Positions 40,745-49,266 of a stretch of DNA of 64,000 nt are shown in pieces. The translations under genes and the position numbers were made by a program. Position 1 is the stretch's first letter; every line of letters begins with the position of its first letter. The stretch is taken from assembly GCF_012273655.1 (NCBI RefSeq), contig NZ_JAAWWP010000012.1:62001-126000 (forward strand). The letters are read 5' to 3'. Source of the DNA: Streptomyces physcomitrii. GTDB lineage: Bacteria; Actinomycetota; Actinomycetes; Streptomycetales; Streptomycetaceae. Under the pieces are notes generated by a model. The model was not told the DNA's origin. It ran no database searches and saw only the letters and a list, made by a program, of their open reading frames with translations.

Positions 40745-41695
40745 GTGTCCCCACCCCCGCCTCCCCTCGGACGTGGCCGCAAGAAGGCCGCGCACGTCTT
40801 CGACGCCGCACTGGACGACACCGAACTCGCCGCCGCCCGCGTCTCCTTGGCGCAGGGCCGCTGGAGCGCCGTACGCGCCCTGCTCGCCGAGACCGGCGAG
40901 GACTGGGACCGCAGAGGCCACCGGCTCACCGCCCTCGCGCAGGAGCCGAGCACGGTCGCCTGGGCCCGCGACTGGCAGCTGGTCGAGCCGGAGTCCACCG
41001 ACGCCCGGGTCCTGGAGTCCGTCGCCACCGTCTTCCGCGCGCTGCACCGCAAGGCGAAGCCGGACGCCGCCCGGGAGGCCTGCCGCCGGGTGGCGCTGCT
41101 CGTGCCCGAGGACCCGACGCCCTGGCTCGGCCTGCTGATCCTGGAGCGCAGCCTGGGGCGCGAGGAGGACGTGGTCCGGCTCTTCGACGAGGTCCGCCAC
41201 CGCCATCCCGAGCACCACCACGCGCACCATCTGATGGTCGCCCGGCTCGCCGAGCGGCGGCCCGACGCCGGTCAGGACCCGCTGCACGAGGTCTACGACT
41301 TCGCCGCCTGGGCGGCCGAACAGGCGCCGGTGGACTCGCCGTTGGCGCTGCTGCCGGTGGTCGCGCACGCCGAGCGCTACCGGGTGCTCGCCGCCGCGGG
41401 CAGCGAACCGGCCGACCCGGTCGCCGCGGGCCACTGGGTGGGGCGCCGGGCCCGCCAGGTGATGAAGTCCGCCTTCGACTGGTGGCTGCAGTACGGCCGC
41501 GACCAGCACCCGCGCAACCGCGTCGACCTCAACTTCCTCGCCCACGCGAAGTTCTGCGAGGGCCGCGCGGCCGAGGCCGCCGCGCTCTTCCACCGGATCG
41601 GCCCGCACGCGACCCCGCACCCGTGGTCGTATCCGGACCGCGACCCCTTCGACGCCTTCCGGGCCGCGCGCGACGCCGCGCTCGGCTCGGCCTGA
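40745..41695 (+). CDS. conserved hypothetical helical-repeat protein
   Basis: A 316-residue protein of unknown function. It is almost entirely helical with 34-to-40-residue repeat-like units (for example DTELAAARVSLAQGRWSAVR, DAAREACRRVALLVPEDPTP, GREEDVVRLFDEVRHRHPEH), so it probably has a TPR-like fold. No signal peptide or membrane span is present. The GTG start has GGAGGAAG seven bases upstream. It lies 63 bases upstream of an amino-acid permease gene on the same strand; a link is possible but unproven. Trp-rich patches near residues 225-285 (FDWWLQYGRDQHPRNR) are unusual. Confidence 0.8.
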   Translation: MSPPPPPLGRGRKKAAHVFDAALDDTELAAARVSLAQGRWSAVRALLAETGEDWDRRGHRLTALAQEPSTVAWARDWQLVEPESTDARVLESVATVFRALHRKAKPDAAREACRRVALLVPEDPTPWLGLLILERSLGREEDVVRLFDEVRHRHPEHHHAHHLMVARLAERRPDAGQDPLHEVYDFAAWAAEQAPVDSPLALLPVVAHAERYRVLAAAGSEPADPVAAGHWVGRRARQVMKSAFDWWLQYGRDQHPRNRVDLNFLAHAKFCEGRAAEAAALFHRIGPHATPHPWSYPDRDPFDAFRAARDAALGSA

Positions 41696-41758
41696 GCCGC
41701 CACCGCACGGCTCCCCAGGCACCGCACACCCCCCTCCCCCGGAAAGGACGACCCCGCC

Positions 41759-43315
41759 ATGACGACGGGCAGTTCGCAGTCGAGCCAGGCGAGAGCCGCG
41801 TCAGGCGCCGCCGGATCCATCAGCACCTTCCGGGGCGAGGAGCGCGCGCTGCGCGCGGGCCGCCTGGGCACGGTGGGGCTGCTGCTCTCGGTGCTCGCCG
41901 CCACCGCCCCGCTCATGGTGGTCGCGGGTGTCATGCCCACGACCTTCGGCGTGATGGGGATCGTCGGGCAGCCGCTGCTCTTCGTCCTCCTCGGCCTGGT
42001 CCTCGCCCTGTTCTCCTTCGGCTACGCCGAGATGAGCCGCCATGTGCACAACGCGGGCGCCTTCTACGCGTACATCTCCCGCGGACTCGGCGGCACCGTC
42101 GGCGCCGGGGCCGCGGTGGTCGCCCTGGTCGCCTACAGCGCCCTGCAGGTCGGCATCTACGGCATCTTCGGCTACGAGGTCTCCAGTCTCTGCCACACCT
42201 ACCTCGACGCCGAGGTCGCCTGGTGGATCCCCTCGCTGCTCGCCGTCCTGGTGGTCGGCGCGCTGGCCCTGCTGAAGATCGACGTCAACGCCAAGGTGCT
42301 GGGCGTCCTGCTGCTCATCGAGGTCGTCCTGGTCGTCGTCTTCGACATCGCGGCGGTCGCCGACCCGGGCAAGGAGGGCCTGTCCCTGCACGCCTTCAAC
42401 CCGGACACCCTCACCGGCGCCGGGGTCGGCACCGCCCTGTGCTTCTGCGTCGCGGCCTTCCTCGGCTTCGAGCAGGCGCCGGTCTACGCGGAGGAGACCA
42501 GCCGCCCCCAGGTGGTGGTGGCCCGGGTGATGTTCCTCGCGGTCGGCTTCGTGGCCGTCTTCTTCGCGCTGACCTGCTGGGCGCTGACCGTCGCGGCCGG
42601 GCCCGCGGGGATCGTCTCCGCCTCCCGGGAGCAGAGCGCGGGGCTGCTCTTCTTCCTCACCGAGGAGCGCCTCGGCGGCACCTTCACCGACGTGGTCCAT
42701 GTCCTCTTCGTCACCGGCATGTTCGCCGCGATGCTGAGCTTCCACAACGTCGTCGCCCGCTACGCCTTCGCGATGGGCCGCGAGGGGCTGCTGCCCGCCG
42801 TCTTCAGCCGGACCAGCAGCACCAGCGGCGCCCCCGGCACCGGCGCCCTGCTGCAGAGCGCCGTCTCGCTCCTGGTGGTCGGCGTCTTCGCCCTCACCGA
42901 CGACAAGCCGACCGGGGACCCGACGGCGCCCGTGCTGCACCTGTTCACCTGGATGGGCAATGTCGGCGCCCTCGGCGTCATCGTGCTGATGGCCGCCGCC
43001 AGCCTCGCGGTGATCGTCTTCTTCGCGCGGCGCGGGGCGGCCGCCGCCCAGGCCTGGCGGCTGCTCGCCTCCGGCCTCGCCGTCGTCGCCCTGCTCGTCA
43101 TCGCCGTCTACACGGTCAAGGACTTCGACGTCCTGGTCGGCGCGGGCCCCGGCTCGCCGCTCAGCTGGGTGCTGCCCGGGGTGATCCTGCTCGCCGCGCT
43201 GACCGGCGTCGTCCACGGACTCGTCCTCAGGGTCCGGCGCCCCGAGGCACACGCCCGTATCGGCCTGGGCAACGAGGCCTTCCAGCTGGAGAAGGCGGCG
43301 GCCTCGCCCCGCTGA
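41759..43315 (+). CDS. APC-superfamily amino acid permease
   Basis: The 518-residue membrane protein has twelve predicted spans and APC family features: GTVGLLLSVLAATAPLMVVA near the start, GYAEMSRHVHNAGAFYAYIS in span three, FLGFEQAPVYAEETSRPQ and ARYAFAMGREGLLP. Such proteins exchange or import amino acids or amines in symport with protons. The ATG lies at the end of a short AGGACGACC leader. The long polar N-terminus before the first span is about 35 residues. A hairpin terminator separates it from the convergent gluconate permease gene. Confidence 0.93.
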   Translation: MTTGSSQSSQARAASGAAGSISTFRGEERALRAGRLGTVGLLLSVLAATAPLMVVAGVMPTTFGVMGIVGQPLLFVLLGLVLALFSFGYAEMSRHVHNAGAFYAYISRGLGGTVGAGAAVVALVAYSALQVGIYGIFGYEVSSLCHTYLDAEVAWWIPSLLAVLVVGALALLKIDVNAKVLGVLLLIEVVLVVVFDIAAVADPGKEGLSLHAFNPDTLTGAGVGTALCFCVAAFLGFEQAPVYAEETSRPQVVVARVMFLAVGFVAVFFALTCWALTVAAGPAGIVSASREQSAGLLFFLTEERLGGTFTDVVHVLFVTGMFAAMLSFHNVVARYAFAMGREGLLPAVFSRTSSTSGAPGTGALLQSAVSLLVVGVFALTDDKPTGDPTAPVLHLFTWMGNVGALGVIVLMAAASLAVIVFFARRGAAAAQAWRLLASGLAVVALLVIAVYTVKDFDVLVGAGPGSPLSWVLPGVILLAALTGVVHGLVLRVRRPEAHARIGLGNEAFQLEKAAASPR

Positions 43316-43331
43316 GGCTCCCGGGCACGCA

Positions 43332-43363
43332 AGCGCCCCGGGTACGCGGGTACCCGGGGCGCT
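43332..43363. terminator. bidirectional hairpin terminator
   Basis: AGCGCCCCGGGTAC and its exact complement are separated by GCGG. It lies between the convergent APC permease and gluconate permease genes. Confidence 0.75.
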
Positions 43364-43403
43364 CCGCGGTGCGGCGCCTCGGCGCCGGGGGAGCGGCGAG
43401 GCG

Positions 43404-44801
43404 CTACAGGATCAGCGAGAGCAGCAGCACCAGGCCTCCGGCGACCACCGAGATGATGGTCTCCATCACCGACCAGGTCTTGATCGTCTGCCCGACACCG
43501 AGCCCGAAGTACTCCTTCACCAGCCAGAACCCCGCGTCGTTCACATGTGAGAAGAACAGGGATCCGGCGCCGATCGCCAGCACGAGCAGCGCGGTGTGCG
43601 CGGTCGACATGTCGGCCGCGAGCGGGGCGACGAGACCGGCGGCCGAGATGGTCGCCACCGTCGCCGAACCGGTCGCGAGCCGGATCGCCACGGCGATCAG
43701 CCAGGCGAGCAGCAGCGCCGGGATCGACCAGTCCTTCGAGATCTCCAGGATCATCTCGCCGACGCCCGAGTCGATCAGCGTCTGCTTGAAGCCGCCGCCC
43801 GCGCCCACGATCAGCAGGATCCCGGCGATCGGTACGAGCGACTTCTCCACCGTCGAGGAGAGCCGGTCCCGGGTGAACCCGGCCGCCCGCCCCAGCGTGA
43901 ACATGCCCACCAGCACCGCGGCGAGCAGCGCGATCAGCGGCGAGCCGACCACGTCGAAGACCCGCTGTACGGTGGCCTCGGGGTCGTCGACCACGATGTC
44001 CACCAGGGCCTTGGAGAGCATGAGGACCACGGGCAGCAGCACGGTGGCCAGCGTGGCGCCGAAGCCGGGGCGCCGCTCCAGGTCGTCCGAGGCGCGCTGC
44101 GGGATCATCTTCTCCGGCGGCGGCACGTCCACCCAGCGCGCGGCGAAGCGGGAGAAGACCGGCCCCGCGATGATCACCGTCGGGATGGCGACGAGGACGC
44201 CGAGGGCCAGGGTCACCCCGAGGTTGGCGTGCACCGCGTCGATGGCGACCAGCGGCCCGGGGTGCGGGGGCACCAGGCCGTGCATCACGGAGAGTCCGGC
44301 GAGCGCGGGGATGCCGATCCGCATCAGGGAGTAGTTGCCGCGCCGGGCCACCATGAGCACCACCGGGATCAGCAGCACGATGCCGACCTCGAAGAAGAGC
44401 GGCAGCCCGATCACCGAGGCGATGAGCACCATCGCCCAGGGCATGGCGCGCCCGCTCGCCCTGGCGAGGATGGTGTCCACGATCTGGTCGGCGCCGCCGG
44501 AGTCGGCGAGCAGCTTGCCGAGGATCGCGCCGAGGGCGATCAGTACCCCGACACCCGCCACGGTCGAGCCGAGGCCGGCGGTGAAGCTGGTGATCACCTT
44601 GTCGAGCGGGGCCCCGGCGAAGGCCCCGAGGGCCAGTGAGCCGATGGTCAGCGCCAGGAAGGCGTGCAGCTTGAACTTGGTGATGAGCAGGACGATGACG
44701 GCGATGCCGGCGAGCACGGCTATCCCCAGCTGGGCATGGCCCGCCGAAGTGATGGGCTCGGGGGCGTCCGCTGCCAGCATCTCGACGCTGAGACGGGTCA
44801 C
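43404..44801 (-). CDS. gntP: gluconate permease, GntP family
   Basis: This 465-residue proton symporter takes up gluconate. It has about twelve to fourteen spans and the GntP family blocks GKLLADSGGADQIVDTILAR, LPLFFEVGIVLLIPV, GLVPPHPGPLVAID and IRLATGSATVATISAAGLVA. The start is a GTG with AAGGA about nine bases upstream. The gene follows gluconokinase on the same strand after 92 bases and diverges from nothing else; together with kinase and GntR it forms the gluconate module: uptake, phosphorylation to 6-phosphogluconate, and repression. A similar gene order is known to me for S. coelicolor. Confidence 0.95.
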   Translation of the reverse strand: MTRLSVEMLAADAPEPITSAGHAQLGIAVLAGIAVIVLLITKFKLHAFLALTIGSLALGAFAGAPLDKVITSFTAGLGSTVAGVGVLIALGAILGKLLADSGGADQIVDTILARASGRAMPWAMVLIASVIGLPLFFEVGIVLLIPVVLMVARRGNYSLMRIGIPALAGLSVMHGLVPPHPGPLVAIDAVHANLGVTLALGVLVAIPTVIIAGPVFSRFAARWVDVPPPEKMIPQRASDDLERRPGFGATLATVLLPVVLMLSKALVDIVVDDPEATVQRVFDVVGSPLIALLAAVLVGMFTLGRAAGFTRDRLSSTVEKSLVPIAGILLIVGAGGGFKQTLIDSGVGEMILEISKDWSIPALLLAWLIAVAIRLATGSATVATISAAGLVAPLAADMSTAHTALLVLAIGAGSLFFSHVNDAGFWLVKEYFGLGVGQTIKTWSVMETIISVVAGGLVLLLSLIL

Positions 44802-44893
44802 GGCGATCTTCCTTGGAAGGTGGAGGACGGGGGGAGAGGGGGCCGGAACACCGGTCCGGCCCGTTCGGGGAACGGGAGTCGAGCGATACGGGC

Positions 44894-45424
44894 CTACGCC
44901 GAGGGGGCCGGGCGGCTGCCCGCGTAACCGTGCAGCGCGGTCACGGCCCGCTCGGTGATCTGGGCGGGGCTGCCGGAGACCTCCACGGCCACGCCCGGCT
45001 CGTCCGGCTGGAGCGGCTGGAGCGTGGCGAACTGGGAGTCGAGCAGCGCGGCGGGCATGAAGTGCCCGGTACGGTGCGACATCCGGGACTCGATGAGTTC
45101 CCGGGCGCCGGTGAGGTGGACGAAGACGACGCCGGGGGCGGCGGCGCGCAGACGGTCGCGGTAGCTGCGCTTGAGCGCCGAACTGCTGACCACCCCGCCG
45201 AGTCCGGCCCGCCGGTGCGCCCAGGCGCCGATGGCGTCGAGCCAGGGCCGGCGGTCCTCGTCGGTGAGCGGGGTGCCCGCGGACATCTTGGCGATGTTGG
45301 CGGGCGGATGGAAGTCGTCGCCCTCGGCGTAGGGGACACCGAGCCGGGCGGCGAGCAGCGGGCCGATGGTGGTCTTGCCGGTACCTGACACGCCCATCAC
45401 GACGACTACCTGGGGGGTGCTCAT
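44894..45424 (-). CDS. gntK: gluconokinase
   Basis: The 176-residue kinase phosphorylates gluconate to 6-phosphogluconate for the pentose phosphate pathway. It begins with VVVVMGVSGTGKTTIGPLLA, whose GVSGTGKT is the P-loop typical of gluconate kinases, and has GDDFHPPANIAKMSAGTPL, WLDAIGAW and SSSALKRSYRDRLR. The ATG at 45424 has GAGG four bases upstream; the longer reading frame upstream runs into the divergent promoter and is not used. It is the first gene of the gluconate operon. Confidence 0.96.
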   Translation of the reverse strand: MSTPQVVVVMGVSGTGKTTIGPLLAARLGVPYAEGDDFHPPANIAKMSAGTPLTDEDRRPWLDAIGAWAHRRAGLGGVVSSSALKRSYRDRLRAAAPGVVFVHLTGARELIESRMSHRTGHFMPAALLDSQFATLQPLQPDEPGVAVEVSGSPAQITERAVTALHGYAGSRPAPSA

Positions 45425-45452
45425 CGGGCCTCGCCGTCCTCTTCGACATCCA

Positions 45453-45506
45453 TGTGACACGACACTGAAACCCATTAGGTATGACGAATTCAAGAGCCTG
45501 TGACAC
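45453..45506. promoter_or_regulatory. gluconate divergent control region
   Basis: Between gntK and gntR the word TGTGACAC occurs twice in direct orientation, at 45453-45460 and 45499-45506, 46 bases apart. Between them lies CATTAGGTATGACGAATT, which contains the near-palindrome ATTAGGTAT and resembles FadR-type GntR sites. One of these is likely to bind GntR; TAGGCT shortly before the gntR ATG looks like its -10 box. Confidence 0.5.
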
Positions 45507-45553
45507 AAACATCTGACTTTTTATTCCGGGTGGGCGCCTCGTAGGCTGACGCC

Positions 45554-46255
45554 ATGACAACACCGGCCAGAGGGCTGCACGCGCGGGTACTCCAGGCGCT
45601 CGGGCCCGCCATCACGGCCGGCGACTACCCGCCCGGAAGTGTGCTGCGCACCGACGAGCTGGCCCAGTCCTTCGAGGTCTCCCGCTCGGTCATGCGCGAG
45701 GCCGTCCGCGTCCTGGAGTCCATGCACCTGGTGGAGTCCCGGCGCCGGGTCGGCGTGACCGTACGGCCCACCGCCGAGTGGAACGTCTACGACCCCCAGG
45801 TCATCCGCTGGCGGCTGGCCGGCCGGGACCGCGCGCGGCAGCTGCGCTCGCTGACCGTGCTGCGCTCCGCGGTCGAGCCGGTGGCCGCCGGGCTCGCCGC
45901 GCGCAACGCCGGCCCTGAGCAGTGCGCCGAGCTGACCGAGTGCGCGCTCGGCATGGTCGCCACCTCCCGGGGCCATCAGCTGGAGGGGTACCTCGTCCAC
46001 GACGTCGCCTTCCACCGGGTGATCCTCGCCGCCTCCGGCAACGAGATGTTCGCCCGCCTCGGGGATGTGGTGGCGGAGGTGCTCACCGGCCGTACCCAGC
46101 ACCAGGTCATGTTCGAGGACCCCGATCCGGAGGCCGTCACCCTGCATGTGAGGGTCGCCGAGGCGGTCCGCGAGGGCGACGCCCGCCGCGCCGAGGAGCT
46201 GACCCGGGAGATCACCGTCGGCGCCCTGCACGAACTCGACGTCCTGGCTCCCTGA
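45554..46255 (+). CDS. gntR: GntR-family repressor with FCD domain
   Basis: The 233-residue protein has a GntR winged helix (GDYPPGSVLRTDELAQSFEV then SRSVMREAVRVLESMHLVES) and an FCD ligand domain, whose metal ligands sit in segments such as HDVAFHRVIL and RVAEAVREGDARRAEELTRE. It diverges from gluconokinase, and its likely operators lie between the two genes, so it is the gluconate-responsive repressor of gntK-gntP. TAGGCT six bases before the ATG, with no ribosome site, suggests a leaderless mRNA. It is transcribed convergently with the YchJ-type gene. Confidence 0.93.
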   Translation: MTTPARGLHARVLQALGPAITAGDYPPGSVLRTDELAQSFEVSRSVMREAVRVLESMHLVESRRRVGVTVRPTAEWNVYDPQVIRWRLAGRDRARQLRSLTVLRSAVEPVAAGLAARNAGPEQCAELTECALGMVATSRGHQLEGYLVHDVAFHRVILAASGNEMFARLGDVVAEVLTGRTQHQVMFEDPDPEAVTLHVRVAEAVREGDARRAEELTREITVGALHELDVLAP

Positions 46256-46288
46256 GCCTCCGTCACCTCCCTTGTGCGCCGGGGGAGT

Positions 46289-46696
46289 TCAGTCGTGGTC
46301 CCCGTCCACGTACACCCAGGCGCCCGCGTACCGCTCGAAGCGGCTGTGCTCGGTGAGCGACTGCCTGCCCGCCGCGTCCTCGTAGGAGGCGCGGAAGGCG
46401 ACGGTGCCCGTGCTGTGGAAGGCGGAGCCGCCCTCGGCCGCCAGGATCTCCAGGCCCAGCCAGCGGGTGCGGGGGTCGAGCCCGAGCCGCCCCGGGCGGG
46501 TGCGCGGATGCCAGGTGCGCAGCAGATAGGCCTCCTCGCGGCGCGCGAAGGCGGCGTAGCGCGAGCGCATCAGGGCCTCGGCGGTGGGCGCGGACTCCTT
46601 CCCGGCGTGGTAGCGGCCGCAGCAGGCGGCGTACGCGGCGCCGGTGCCGCAGGGGCAGGCGGGGGCGGGCTGCGGGCGTGCGGGGCGGCGGGGCAT
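46289..46696 (-). CDS. YchJ/UPF0225-type protein with SEC-C metal motif
   Basis: The 135-residue protein has an N-terminal zinc motif CPCGTGAAYAACCGRYH, the SEC-C type signature, and continues with the YchJ block APTAEALMRSRYAAFARREE and a beta-rich end (FHSTGTVAFRASY). This family is small, cytoplasmic and poorly characterised. The start ATG is at 46696 without a strong ribosome site; a Pro/Arg-rich N-terminus of about ten residues precedes the metal motif. It stands alone between gntR (convergent) and the pyrimidine operon. Confidence 0.9.
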   Translation of the reverse strand: MPRRPARPQPAPACPCGTGAAYAACCGRYHAGKESAPTAEALMRSRYAAFARREEAYLLRTWHPRTRPGRLGLDPRTRWLGLEILAAEGGSAFHSTGTVAFRASYEDAAGRQSLTEHSRFERYAGAWVYVDGDHD

Positions 46697-46856
46697 GGGG
46701 TCATTCTGCCCGGTCGGACGGGGTGCCGGGAGTGCGCGCCCCGGCGTGCGCGCCTCCTGCCGGGCGCCCCGGAAATGTGATCGTCTTCGGCGGGTAACGG
46801 TGGCGGTATTGCCTAAGTGGTGCGAGGGCTTCTACGTTCTTTCCCCACGGCCCGGA

Positions 46857-46870
46857 TCTACGTGCGTAGA
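46857..46870. promoter_or_regulatory. perfect palindrome before the pyrimidine degradation operon
   Basis: TCTACGTGCGTAGA has perfect 6-base arms around TG, 32 bases before the first gene of the operon. A half-site TCTACGT lies 27 bases further upstream (46830-46836). No regulator gene is adjacent, so the binding protein is unknown. Confidence 0.55.
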
Positions 46871-46901
46871 CAGCAGCAGCGGACTCCTGAAGGAGCTGTT
46901 C

Positions 46902-47744
46902 ATGGGAAAGGTCGTCAGGGCGGCGCTCGTCCAGTCCACTTGGACCGGCGACACCGAATCGATGATCGCGAAGCACGAGGCGTACGCGAGGCAGGCGGCG
47001 GAGCAGGGCGCGCAAGTGCTCGGCTTCCAGGAGGTGTTCAACGCCCCCTACTTCTGCCAGGTGCAGGAGGCCGAGCACTACCGGTGGGCCGAGGCCGTAC
47101 CGGACGGCCCGACGGTGACCCGGATGCAGGAGCTGGCCCGGGAGACCGGCATGGTCCTGGTGGTCCCGGTCTACGAGGTCGAGCAGTCCGGCTTCTACTA
47201 CAACACCGCCGCGGTCATCGACGCCGACGGCAGCTACCTCGGCAAGTACCGCAAGCACCACATCCCCCAGGTCAAGGGCTTCTGGGAGAAGTACTACTTC
47301 AAGCCGGGCAACCTCGGCTGGCCGGTGTTCGACACCGCCGTCGGCCGGATCGGCGTCTACATCTGCTACGACCGCCACTTCCCCGAGGGCTGGCGCGAAC
47401 TCGGCCTCGCCGGGGCCCAGTTGGTCTACAACCCCTCGGCCACCTCGCGCGGCCTCTCCGCGTACCTGTGGCAGCTGGAGCAGCCCGCCGCCGCCGTCGC
47501 CAACGAGTACTTCGTCGCCGCCATCAACCGGGTCGGCGTCGAGGAGTACGGCGACAACGACTTCTACGGCACCAGCTACTTCGTCGACCCGCGGGGCCAG
47601 TTCGTCGGCGAGGTCGCCGACGACAAGCAGGAGGAACTCCTCGTGCGCGACCTGGACTTCGGCCTGATCGACGAGGTCCGCCAGCAGTGGGCCTTCTACC
47701 GGGACCGACGGCCCGACGCCTACCAGGGGCTGGTCAAGCCGTGA
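46902..47744 (+). CDS. nitrilase-superfamily beta-ureidopropionase / N-carbamoyl amidase
   Basis: The 280-residue enzyme hydrolyses an N-carbamoyl amino acid to the amino acid, CO2 and ammonia. The catalytic triad of the nitrilase superfamily is visible as Glu in GFQEVFNAPY, Lys in YRKHHIPQ and Cys in YICYDRHFPEG. Typical substrate contacts lie in SGFYYNTAAV and NPSATSRGLSAYLW. The ATG has AGGAG six bases upstream. It is the first gene of a five-gene operon with dihydropyrimidinase, so its substrate is probably N-carbamoyl-beta-alanine or N-carbamoyl-beta-aminoisobutyrate. A palindromic operator precedes it. Confidence 0.94.
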   Translation: MGKVVRAALVQSTWTGDTESMIAKHEAYARQAAEQGAQVLGFQEVFNAPYFCQVQEAEHYRWAEAVPDGPTVTRMQELARETGMVLVVPVYEVEQSGFYYNTAAVIDADGSYLGKYRKHHIPQVKGFWEKYYFKPGNLGWPVFDTAVGRIGVYICYDRHFPEGWRELGLAGAQLVYNPSATSRGLSAYLWQLEQPAAAVANEYFVAAINRVGVEEYGDNDFYGTSYFVDPRGQFVGEVADDKQEELLVRDLDFGLIDEVRQQWAFYRDRRPDAYQGLVKP

Positions 47745-49048
47745 GCGGGCGCCCGGAGGAGCTGCACGCGCGCCACCGCGCGGTCCTGCCCGACTGGCTG
47801 GCGCTCTACTACGACCGGCCGATCGAGATCACCCACGGCGAGGGCCGCCACGTCTGGGACGCCGAGGGCAACCGCTACCTCGACTTCTTCGGCGGCATCC
47901 TCACCACCATGACGGCGCACGCGCTGCCCGAGGTCACCAAGGCGGTGAGCGAGCAGGCCGGCCGGATCCTGCACAGCTCCACCCTCTACCTCAACCGGCC
48001 GATGATCGAACTCGCCGAGCGCGTCGCCCAGTTGTCCGGCATCCCGGACGCGCGGGTCTTCTTCACCGCCTCCGGCACCGAGGCCAACGACACCGCGCTG
48101 ATGCTCGCCACCACCCACCGGCGCTCCAACCAGATCGTGGCGATGCGCAACAGCTACCACGGCCGGTCCTTCTCCGCCGTCGGCATCACCGGCAACACCG
48201 CCTGGTCGCCGACGAGCCTGTCCCCGCTGCAGACCCTCTGGGTGCACGGCGGGGTCCGCTCCAGCGGGCCGTTCGCCGAGCTGAGCGACGCGGAGTTCAC
48301 CGCCGCCTGCGTCGCCGACCTGGAGGACCTGCTCGGCCAGGCGCAGAGCGGGGTCGCCGCCCTCATCGCGGAGCCGGTGCAGGGCGTCGGCGGCTTCACC
48401 TCCGGCCCCGACGGGCTCTTCGCCGCCTTCCGCGAGGTCCTCGACCGGCACGGCATCCTGTGGATCAGCGACGAGGTGCAGACCGGCTGGGGCCGTACCG
48501 GCGAGCACTTCTGGGGCTGGCAGGCCCACCAGGAGAACGGCCCGCCGGACATCCTCACCTTCGCCAAGGGCATCGGCAACGGCGTGTCCATCGGCGGCGT
48601 GGTCGCCCGCGCCGAGGTGATGAACAGCCTCGGCGCCAACTCCATCTCCACCTTCGGCGGCAGCCCGGTCACCATGGCCGCGGGCCTGGCCAACCTCTCC
48701 TACCTCCTGGAACACGACCTCCAGGGCAACGCCCGCCGCGTCGGCGGACTGCTCATCGAGCGGCTGCGGGCGGCGACGGCCGGGATCGCCGCGGTACGGG
48801 AGGTACGCGGCCGGGGCCTGATGATCGGCATCGAGCTGACCGACCCGGCGACCGGCGGGCCCGCGCCCGCGCTCGCCGCGGCGGTCCTCGAAGCGGCCCG
48901 CGCGGGCGGACTGCTCGTCGGCAAGGGCGGCGGCCACCACAGCAGCGTGCTGCGGGTCGCACCCCCGCTCAGCCTCACCGTCGCCGAGGCCGAGGAGGGC
49001 GCCCGGATCCTCGGCGAGGCCCTGCGCACCGCCACCGGGGGCGGCTGA
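47741..49048 (+). CDS. class III PLP-dependent aminotransferase
   Basis: This 435-residue enzyme moves an amino group from a beta- or omega-amino acid to a keto acid. PLP-binding features are ISDEVQTGWGRTGEHFWG and the Schiff-base Lys in LTFAKGIGNG; FFTASGTEANDTALMLAT is the N-terminal glycine-rich contact. The GTG start overlaps the TGA of the preceding gene (GTGA), showing coupling. Downstream of the amidase, its natural substrate is expected to be beta-alanine or beta-aminoisobutyrate, giving a semialdehyde. It resembles alanine-glyoxylate/aminoisobutyrate transaminases. Confidence 0.94.
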   Translation: MSGRPEELHARHRAVLPDWLALYYDRPIEITHGEGRHVWDAEGNRYLDFFGGILTTMTAHALPEVTKAVSEQAGRILHSSTLYLNRPMIELAERVAQLSGIPDARVFFTASGTEANDTALMLATTHRRSNQIVAMRNSYHGRSFSAVGITGNTAWSPTSLSPLQTLWVHGGVRSSGPFAELSDAEFTAACVADLEDLLGQAQSGVAALIAEPVQGVGGFTSGPDGLFAAFREVLDRHGILWISDEVQTGWGRTGEHFWGWQAHQENGPPDILTFAKGIGNGVSIGGVVARAEVMNSLGANSISTFGGSPVTMAAGLANLSYLLEHDLQGNARRVGGLLIERLRAATAGIAAVREVRGRGLMIGIELTDPATGGPAPALAAAVLEAARAGGLLVGKGGGHHSSVLRVAPPLSLTVAEAEEGARILGEALRTATGGG

Positions 49049-49266
49049 CCCCGGCCCTCCAGCGGCTGCTCCACCGGTGGACCAGCGCGCGGCGGCCCCG
49101 GCCTCCCGCGCGCCGGTCCGCCGTTCCCGCCCCCGGCCCACCGAACTTCCGGCCCGCACGTCCGTCCCGTCACCCGTCACCCGTCCACCGGTACGTCCGC
49201 CGCCCCGCGGCCCGCACCGCACCCGCAGGCCAACGGCCCGGGTGAGCCCAGCTAAGGAGTGGGAGC

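Noticed and set aside
40543..44334. A 1263-codon open + frame
   Set aside because: It overlaps the TPR-like gene and the APC permease gene out of frame and the gluconate permease antisense, with no start signal or recognisable domain.
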